IMG/VR virus record: IMGVR_UViG_3300022074_000137
Location: 1-37,577 of that record
Length of the DNA: 37,577 nucleotides
Direction: 5' to 3' (one strand)
Origin: a virus
The notes beneath the pieces were generated by a model. The model was not told the origin of the DNA. It searched no databases and was given only the letters and a program-made list of their open reading frames with translations. Each line of letters starts with the position of its first letter. Positions within the stretch are counted from its first letter, which is position 1. This document shows positions 7,469 through 16,300 of the stretch, one piece after another. Made by a program: the position numbers and the translations under genes.

Positions 7469-10257
7469 TATGGAACCGTTAGAACTGAAGGTGAATTTAT
7501 TGTAAGTGTAGCATTAATTGTTAGGGGACCTGCAACCAAAGCGTTATGATTTGCAGTTATTGTGTAATCATTATCCATAGCAACTTCACTCTCAAAGAAT
7601 ATAGATTCACCACCACCACCCTGAGCACCTGCTGTTATACCAGTAAGATTTGATCCATCAATTGCAGGTAAAGTACCAGTGATATTTGCTGCTGGTACAT
7701 TTGTTAAGTTTGCACCTGATGCTGCTGGTAAGGTTGCAGGGAATCTAGCGTCAGGTACAGTTCCAGAAGTTAAATTAGATGCGCTTAAGGCAGTAAGGTC
7801 TAATGTCTCAAATGTAGGATCAGCACCATTATTAGCTCTTAAAAACTTACCATTATTGCTTGATGTACCATGTTCTAATTTTGCTAAAGATATAGAATCA
7901 TCTGCTAATTTAGAACCTGCTATCGCTGCACTAGCATTTACGTCAGCGTTAACAATAGCTCCATCAACTATTTTTGCACTTGTTACTGTGTTGTCACTTG
8001 GAGTTCCAATACTTACAGATGCACCAATAGTAACAATAAAGAAATCAGCACCAGTTGGAGGGGCAGAACTAAATACAATATTTGCACCATCTAAAGCAAA
8101 TCCTTCGCTAGGTTGGCCTGTACCAGAATTAGGTTTTTGTATAACACCTGCAATACTGACAAGCATTTGTTGAGCAAAAGCACCTGCATTGCTTAAAGTA
8201 AATTTATACGCAGCACCATTAAATGTTGCACTATTACCACCAGTACCAGAAAATTGGCTAATAGTATTTATAAAAAAGTTACCAATAGTTTGGGTTTCTT
8301 CCCATGCACTAGTTGTTCCGTTATAAACAAGTAATTTTTGTAAAGAGGTATTAAAAAATAAATCACCTGCATCAAGATCACTTGTAGGATTACTAGAACC
8401 AATTCTATATCTAGCAGCAAAAGCATTAACACCACTAAGGTTAGATGCAACAGTATTAACATTTGCAATGCTGCCACCTACGTTATTTACGTTACTAACA
8501 GCACCTGCAACAGTATTTACATTGCCTATGCTACCTGCTACAACTCCTATGTTGTCATCGCTAACAGCAATAGTATTACCCATGCTATTACCATGTACTG
8601 TGCAGTAATAACGTAATGACGCAGGGGCATTTGAAGGGACAACAAAAGTTACATTTGCACCGGCTTGACCTGCCGTGCCATTTACTGTTACTCCAGTTGT
8701 ATATGCATTACCGCTTGCATCTTTGAAAGCTAAAGGATGATTGTTATTTGTATTATCTGATTGAGTAAATATATATGTGTATCCTTTAATTAAATTTAAT
8801 GTTGGGTTTGATGCACCATCAATATAAAAAACACCACTAGCTACAGTAACTGCATATGTTGTTTGACCTGCTAATACTTGACCTAATGCATTTATATTTG
8901 AAATATTATTTCCAACCAGATCTACATTAGTAATGCTATTTGCAACAGTATCTATTTCAGATGTTGTTTCTTGTAAATCATTTGCTGCTGTTACTACTTT
9001 TGCAATATCACTTGCTACCGCATTAACATTTGATATGTTACCTGCAACTGTATTTACGTTAGCTATATCTCCACCTACGCTATTGACGTTTGCTATAGAT
9101 CCACCAACATTGTTAACATTAGCTATTGCTCCGGCTACAGTATTTACGTTTGTTAAATTTGTTCCTGTTATATTTAAATCTAACCAAGTAGTATTACCAA
9201 GGTCATAAACCCTCATAATATTAGAAGTTGTATTAAAGTATAACGCTCCGTCTAATAACGCATTGCCGTCATTATCAAGTGTAGGGTTGCTTGCTTTAGC
9301 TCCTAAATACCTATCATCAAAAGAATCTAACGCAGTTTCTGCTGCTGTCTTAGCTGTCTCAGCAGCCGTTTGTGCTGTCTCTGCTGCGGTCTTTGCAGTT
9401 TGTGCGTCATTTTTATGTGTGTTTGCAGTAGTTGCAGAGTTGCCTGCATTTGTTTCAGAGGTTGCTGCTGCTGTCGCACTATTGGCTGATGCCGTTGCAG
9501 AGTTGGCTGATGCTGTAGCTGATGATGCTGCATTGTTTGCTGACGTAGTTGCTGATGCTGCATCTACAATAAGATCCCAGTTTGCAGAGTTAGTATTGGT
9601 TGTTAATGGTTGTGATCCAGAAGATGTATGTGCTGTATTACAAAAGAAAATATTATTAGTAGAAGTATCTTTTACAAGATCTCTTACTGCATAACTAGTA
9701 CTAGCAGCCCAGTTACCACGATAAGTTCCTAGTTCTTTTAGTACTTCAAATTCACCTAAATTATCAAAACCTAATACTTTATTTTTACGATTGTTAGCAT
9801 TTTCTGTAATTTCTAAACTACCAATAGTATTAGTTAGTGAAAATTTAATTGATCTTTCTATTTCATCTTGTTGTTGCTGATGCAAAATTATTGCTTTATC
9901 TAATGCATCATTAATAACTTCTGGATAAAAACCACCTTGGTTTGTTAAGTCTGTACCTTGTAATGGTGTTAAAGCAGAAGTAATAACAATAGTAAAACCA
10001 CTTGCTAAATTTTGATTATTACCTCCAGATTTTAAAGTTATGCTTCCACCGGGGTTACCGTTTTGGTCTGAGTTTAAAGTAACTATATAATCATTACTAG
10101 CACCAAGAGTTAATGTAGTTTCTATACTTGTTGCGGTTTCTAATTTCTTTACAACAACATCTGCATCAGTAAAAACTTTAAACGCAAAGGGATATGTAGC
10201 AGTATTACCATTACCAACTAACGCATTCGTCTTTCTCGTAGTCGAATTTATTGTCAT
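7468..10257 (-). CDS. Main tail fibre, T7-type N-terminus with cupredoxin-like domain
   Basis: The 929-aa product has a T7 gp17-type tail-attachment domain at about 1-150 (TYPFAFKVFTDADVVVKKLE, FYPEVINDALDKAIILHQQQ). A small domain (about 175-232) follows, then an Ala/Thr-rich coiled coil (about 232-312). Next come ten-residue repeats of the form VNxVxGxIAN (about 367-460 and 570-610). An inserted domain at about 463-568 carries His507, Cys552, His555 and Met559 in a type-I-copper-like arrangement (HPLAF ... YYCTVHGNSMG). The C-terminal half has shaft repeats and a NYTI-type tip (residues 895-929). It links the tail to the three following fibre genes. A 12-mer late-promoter-like site lies 50 bases upstream of the start. 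Confidence 0.88.
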   Translation of the reverse strand: MTINSTTRKTNALVGNGNTATYPFAFKVFTDADVVVKKLETATSIETTLTLGASNDYIVTLNSDQNGNPGGSITLKSGGNNQNLASGFTIVITSALTPLQGTDLTNQGGFYPEVINDALDKAIILHQQQQDEIERSIKFSLTNTIGSLEITENANNRKNKVLGFDNLGEFEVLKELGTYRGNWAASTSYAVRDLVKDTSTNNIFFCNTAHTSSGSQPLTTNTNSANWDLIVDAASATTSANNAASSATASANSATASANSATAAATSETNAGNSATTANTHKNDAQTAKTAAETAQTAAETAKTAAETALDSFDDRYLGAKASNPTLDNDGNALLDGALYFNTTSNIMRVYDLGNTTWLDLNITGTNLTNVNTVAGAIANVNNVGGSIANVNSVGGDIANVNTVAGNISNVNAVASDIAKVVTAANDLQETTSEIDTVANSITNVDLVGNNISNINALGQVLAGQTTYAVTVASGVFYIDGASNPTLNLIKGYTYIFTQSDNTNNNHPLAFKDASGNAYTTGVTVNGTAGQAGANVTFVVPSNAPASLRYYCTVHGNSMGNTIAVSDDNIGVVAGSIGNVNTVAGAVSNVNNVGGSIANVNTVASNLSGVNAFAARYRIGSSNPTSDLDAGDLFFNTSLQKLLVYNGTTSAWEETQTIGNFFINTISQFSGTGGNSATFNGAAYKFTLSNAGAFAQQMLVSIAGVIQKPNSGTGQPSEGFALDGANIVFSSAPPTGADFFIVTIGASVSIGTPSDNTVTSAKIVDGAIVNADVNASAAIAGSKLADDSISLAKLEHGTSSNNGKFLRANNGADPTFETLDLTALSASNLTSGTVPDARFPATLPAASGANLTNVPAANITGTLPAIDGSNLTGITAGAQGGGGESIFFESEVAMDNDYTITANHNALVAGPLTINATLTINSPSVLTVP
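8428..9159 (-). repeat. Decapeptide repeat array in main tail fibre
   Basis: This stretch encodes ten-residue units such as VNTVAGAIAN, VNNVGGSIAN, VNSVGGDIAN and VNTVAGNISN. Five or more clear units lie before a cupredoxin-like insertion (about 8554-8871) and about four after it. The period and the alternating Val/Asn/Gly pattern suggest a trimeric beta-structured shaft. The DNA repeats are degenerate, so this is not a CRISPR array. Confidence 0.7.
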
Positions 10258-10284
10258 TAATTAGACATCTTCACTATCTTATTA

Positions 10285-10318
10285 AGGTTACCTTTTAATC
10301 TTTGTATTACGGTCACAC
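10285..10318 (-). promoter_or_regulatory. Late-promoter-like site before the tail-fibre operon
   Basis: The minus strand carries GTGTGACCGTAA at 10307-10318, one base after the TAA of the giant ejection-protein gene. A -10-like TAACCT follows at 10285-10290 after exactly 16 nt. It is one of four identical 12-mers with identical spacing. Transcription would begin near 10278 and read into the fibre gene. TAACCT is the weakest -10 match of the four, which fits an activator or a non-standard polymerase. Confidence 0.6.
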
Positions 10319-10319
10319 C

Positions 10320-13300
10320 TTACAAACCTCTACTTGCTTTACTAGCCTTACCAGTTATTGCTCCTCTTATTAAATCTAATGTATTCTCTGGGTTTACTTT
10401 GCCTGTTCCTACATCTATTAAATAACCACCTGATTTTCCAAATGGTGTAACTGGTATGCCAGAAAATATAGTAACTAAAGCACTTATATCTCTTACTTGC
10501 CTACCACTTATACCCTTACCTTGTATTAAATCAACAGGTAATTTAAACGCAGTTTGTGATCCTCTAACTAACAATTCTAAAGATGGACTAGAAACTAAAT
10601 TGTCATTCCAAGGTTTGTCATCAAATTGATTTATTGGAATAAGTAATGCATTACCAAAAATAGGAACAAATGCTTTTTTATAATTTACCAAATCTCCTAG
10701 TACTGCTTTCATCATGTCATCTACAATCATGCCGTCATCTTCTTCATCTAAAAATAAATTACCTGCGAATGTTCTTCCTATCATCCCTGCTATTATTGCT
10801 GGCATCATAATGCTGTAAAAATACATATAAAATAATTGCTCTGTTCCTTTACCTTTATTATTAAATCCAATATCTCTAGTTATTTTTTGATATTGATTGT
10901 TATTTAAATTAGCTATGTTATTAAAATAACCAGTAAATTGACTTATAGATTGAATAATAGGATTCCAGTTTTGAAAACCTGCTCTATCTTCTGGCAATAA
11001 ACTATCTTGTGTCATACGAACAGCAGCGTCAGCTTGCTTTATTGCTTCTGTTTGCACCTCTATATCACTCATAGAAGTAGGTAATTTTTGATGCGTTTGG
11101 TTGTAAACTGCCATCCATACAACAGCATCAACTTGATTTTGAAATGTTTGCTGTAAAAAATATGCGTGTCTTGTAGACCAATCTTTAAACTTTGTAAAAT
11201 CATTTGGGTTAACTATTAATTCTTGCAATCTGTTTTGTATATCAAAAATTTGATTTAATTGACGATCTGCCATAAATGGTGAAAGATCTGCAATTGCTTG
11301 CATTGTGCCTTCTCTATCAGCTATGTAATTCTGCAAAGAACTTAACATTTGTACAGGTGTTGCTTTTAACATTGCAGGGAATACACCTGTGTATTGTTCT
11401 ATAGCATTTTTAAGATTAAAGAACATAACTGCTATACCACCTCTTTTTCTAGTTGCATTTAAAGTTGCATCAAATTCTGCACCCATACCGCTTGGAGCAA
11501 AAGTTCTTTGTGATACAACTGTTTGCAACCAAGGTTTAATTAATGTATCTAATTTTGCAGGGTTTAGTATTTCTAATTTTTTCTGAAATTCTTTATCATT
11601 AACTATTTTTAAAACATCTTTAACAACAGGCTGGACATAAGAATAACGCAAACTGTCATCTATATGTTTAGTCATGTAGCCTAAATTTAATGACAATGGT
11701 TGTGCAAAGTTTTCATTACGTTCTTTTGTCATGCCATGTTCTACCATAGGCAATGACATTCTAAATTCTCTTTGTAATTGTTCAACAGTAATTTCTACGT
11801 CTTGCTTAGTCATATTAGGATCACCTTTTGCAGGTACATATCCACCTCTAAATGTTCCAAACTCATTAACAATAGGTGTAGCTTCTACAACTTTAAAATA
11901 AAAACCATTAAGTTCTCTATGTGCGTTTTGCAAAAGTGGTAACATTTTTTGATTTAAATCCCATACTGCTTGCAAGAAAATATAATCACTTTGCGTTAAT
12001 ATTCCTTCGTCTTTCATTCGTTGTACAAAATTATCCCAATGTGTTCTATTTAATGTGCCGTCTTCATTTAATGAACCCCATCCTCTACCTAATAATAATT
12101 TTTTCAAATTACTATCATTACCTGTATGCAACATAGCTCCTAATAGTTCTACCTTACCTATGCCGTCAGAATCAGTTCCAAAAGTATATGCATCAGAATC
12201 ATTACCAACTTCATCAAATTCGTAAGCAGTTATTTTACTTTCTTTATTACCAAAATCTAATGCAGCAACTAAATCTGTATATTCTTTAGTAATAACAACT
12301 TGTTGCTGTCTATATTCGTTTAATGCTTCTTTGATTGGATAATATAAAGTGTTATAAAATTTTCCAAGTTTACCACCTTTTAACTGTAATACCGCTGATC
12401 CTAAACCTTTGACTACTTCATCAGCACCATCCATAAGATCTGTAAAACTTTCCATACGTTGCAAATTAGATCCAAGTGTTAAAACAAATTTATGCAATCT
12501 TGTTTTAAAAGTAGTTTTTACTGCTTCTCTTTTTCCCGGTGGATTGGCTAGACGTTCTCTGGCTTGTGGACTTCTAGATATATTTTTATCTAAGATTTTT
12601 AACAATGGATCACGAGCTTCTTCGAAAGCTACTAATTTATTGCCTTGTCTTATCTGTTCATCTCGTAAAGATTGATGCCATAAAAAATCTAATGTTTCTT
12701 CTAAATTTAAAAATTCATCATTTGTCAAAGATAACAAATCAGTTTGTCCACGTTTGCGACCTGCTTTCTCAATAATCGGTTGTAGTTGTTCGTAAGTAAA
12801 TGGATTGTATTCTTTAATCTGATTCATTTTTTCTGTTACATTTATTTTCTTTTTACCAATTCCAAAACTAAATAAAATAGCTCTACCTGCATCTATTAAA
12901 AACATATTACGTTTGTATTTTTTATTTTTATCTCTAAATTTTTGATCTGTTTGTAAAAACTTTTCAAATTTTTTAATAGCTTTATCGTAATTTTTATGTA
13001 TTTCTATAGCTTCTTTTGCTAATTGATTTTTTATAAGTTGTGCTCGTTTAGCTTGTACAGCCCTTTGTTCATCACCTTTACTTATTGCGTCTTCTGCTTC
13101 TTTTCTTGCATTTAATTCATCACGACTATATTCACTTGGTTTGATGTCTTGTAATTTTCTTTTTGCCAAAATATCTAACGCAGCTTCTCTTGCAGCAGCT
13201 ACTTGTAAACGTACAGGTTGTGTAGATTTTGATAAAAATTTTAATTCCAAAGATATAAATCTTGATCTTGCTTCGTTATGTAATGCTTCTAATACACCTA

Positions 13301-16300
13301 ACTCAATTAATCTTTTGTCTACTAATTCAGAATATTCTTCAAGCATACGTTGCTCTGTTCTTTCTTTTATAACTTCTGTTATTGGTCTTGCACTTAGTAT
13401 TGCATCTATCATGTCTAAACCATTTGCATATTCAAACAAATCTGCAACGTCTTCTACGCTTTGCCCTTCTTTAGCAACCATTCCAGATTTACCATAACCA
13501 AGTTGTTGTAATTCATATTTCATTTCATGGAATGGAACTAATTGTTTTACGCTTTCAATAGATATTTTGTATCCAGATTGTACTTTTACTAATTCTCCTT
13601 TGTCGTTTGTAGTTTCACCACGTTTTAAATAATTTATTAATCTATAAACTTTTTCGTTTTGTACTTCTTGTGTTACTTCTGCTTCTACTTTTTTATAAGT
13701 TTTTTTATGTTTTCTTTGTAAATTAGCTAAATATTTACCTCGTGCTCCATCAAGCCATTCAAGTTGTGCCATACTTTTTTGATTTAATATTTCTTTGGAT
13801 TCATCAAAAGCTTCTTGCAATCTTGTTTGATAATCTGTCCATTCTGCATCTGTCATTCCGCTTTCTTCTTTTGTTAAAAACATTGCTTTCATTCCATATA
13901 TTTCGTTAGCTAATAATATATTTTGATTAGTAGCAAGCATACGATCCATAACACTTCTTACTTCATCTGTGAGTACTGGTAAATCTTTGCCAAATAATTT
14001 TTTATATTGTGTATTTAATTCATATTTAATATTTTCATATACTTCTCCAAGATATCTAACAAAATCTCTAAAAATTTTACGCATTTTAGAATCGTTATTT
14101 GGTACTTTTCCTTCGTGCAAATAGATTTCAAAGTTTAATGCAAAAGCTTCATGGTATTGTTTTTTCTCTTCTAAACTAAATTTGCTCCATGTTTTAATAT
14201 CTTCAACACCCCAGAAATCTAGTAAGACATTAAAGTCATTCACCATGTCAGCAGGTGCGTCTGGTTGCATAACAATATCTTCCATAACTGACAACATATA
14301 ATGTCCAGTTTCATGGAAAAATGTTGATATATCTGATTCTTGGTTTATTAAAGTTGTAAATGACTTTGGATCAAATCTACCTTTTGGTCCTTTGCTGTCT
14401 TTACGTTGTTCTAAAAATTCGCCAACATTTACTCGAATAGATCCTCTAGGCTTTCCAACTGAGAGTCGGAAATCTCTTTGTCCGTTAGGGAATTCATCAT
14501 CGAGACTAAGTCTAGAAGGGTCGACCCTGATGGTAACTGCTGTATTGCCGTAACCAGTATCTGTGATAGCTCTGGTGGTAACGTAGACATCAGGTTCTCC
14601 AGCACTTGTGAGTTCACCTGTAGCTCTGATTGCTTCGGCTGCTCTTCTATTGGTGTGATGGTAGACGGTGACTGTTCCGTCTGGGTTAAGGGGGAGTCCT
14701 GTGCTTTCGTCAATGTTTGTGTCTGTTGTTCCTTGTTGTTGGAAAGTATCAGTCTTTCGTACTCCTCCTGTTCTTCCTTCTCCAGATTCACTTCCTCTTG
14801 TGCCGATAGTGGCCTGACGTTCGAGTTCATTGTCTACCTCCTGTAATGTAGTTTGAATGTCAGCGTCTGATACACCTTGCTGCCTAGCTAGAGCTTCAGC
14901 AGCATTTGCATAATCAGGAGCTTCGTTGTCTTCGTAACCTGAGTTTGTTTCTTGTGAATCAAGTTTAGCAGCATCATACAAGCGTCTTTCTGGATACCAA
15001 AGCAATGCCTGTAGATCTGCCATTGTAAGATCTTTTTCGTTTTGTTGCAACTCTGACAACACTTGACTAAAAACTTTTCTTATATTTCGTCTTTCTGGAG
15101 CACCGCTTGGTGCTTCTTTTTGACCGTCTAAATATTTTGCCAATGCATTACCACCTTTTCTTATCTCACCGCCAATACTGATGTGTGGATATCTTTTTTG
15201 TGGTTTACCTAATAAATTAAATAAAAATTGTTTTCTTTCTGGTTTTTCTAGTACCGTTGCTATTTCATTCATTTTCTTTCTTTTAGCATCTTTTGTACTT
15301 GCCTTTTGTATTGCAACACCTACTTCATCTAAATTAGAAAGCTTAACTTTTATTCCAATAATTTCTGATAATTGTTTTTTTTCTTTTAAAGACAATGCTT
15401 TAATTAATTCTTTAAGTTGCCCACGTTTTACTTTTGCTTGTTTTGTATAGTCAATAACTAATTCACCTCTCATTCTTCCCCATGTACGCATTAACCATCT
15501 ATCCATAGTTAACTGTTCATAATTACCATATAAATTTGCAAAAAATCCATTACCAATTTTTGGACCCATGACTGCTGCACCATATACAATTTCCCCTTGA
15601 GTTTCTCCAGATACTTCGTCATTTGTATATGCTTCTACTTCTTTTACCGTGTGAGTTGTTTTCATAAAGTTTTCAAAACTTTCAAATCCTTTTTCTTTTA
15701 TTAATCTGTTAAACAATTTAAAATTGTTATTTATTGCAGCACTTGCGTCACCTATACCGATGTCAAGAGGAAACTCACCATTTTCTTCCCAATAACTATA
15801 TGCCTGTTCTGCAAGTTCAAAATTTTTATCTACTTTAATACCGTTAGATGTATTAGCCAATGCCCAAGTAAATGCAAAATTTGCTTCGGGATTTGTCGCT
15901 AGTTCTGGATGTACTTTTGCTAATAATGCTTTAGCTTTAGTAATTTTTTCGTTATACCAACCTATTGCATTTGAGTTTTCTTCTAATGCAAAAATTGCAT
16001 CTGCTAAAACAGTTTGTACAAGATATTTTTCTACTTCTGCTGTAAATTGTTTAACATCAACTTTTGCTTTTTTAGCTTCGTTTATAACACGCTCTTGTAA
16101 AGCTAATTTAAAATCACGGTTAGTAGCGTATGTTTTACCTTTTGCAAAATCAAAACTTTCTCTTAAATTTGCTATTTGAAATATAGCTTGTGGTACTAAC
16201 TTACCTTGTTCTTGTTGTTTTCCTTGTTGCTCAAATGTTTGTAATTGTTGCTCGTATATATTATCTACTTCTCTAGACCAACTACCTTTGTTATTTACTG

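Noticed and set aside
8428-9159. CRISPR-like repeat array
   Set aside because: The periodicity is 30 bases and follows decapeptide codons; there are no identical repeats separated by unique spacers.
9263-9694. Rightward Ala/Val-rich 143-codon frame
   Set aside because: It is antisense to the Ala/Thr-rich coiled coil of the main tail fibre; the composition is the mirror of that repeat, with no ribosome-binding site.
4372-10257. Diversity-generating retroelement, as in the BPP-1 lineage
   Set aside because: No reverse transcriptase gene and no adenine-variable template/variable repeat pair is visible near the fibre genes in this window.
14478-14846. Rightward 122-codon Ser/Cys-rich frame
   Set aside because: It is antisense to the giant gene in the GC-rich island, where all frames have fewer stops. 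The product is an improbable Ser/Cys mixture and no Shine-Dalgarno is present.
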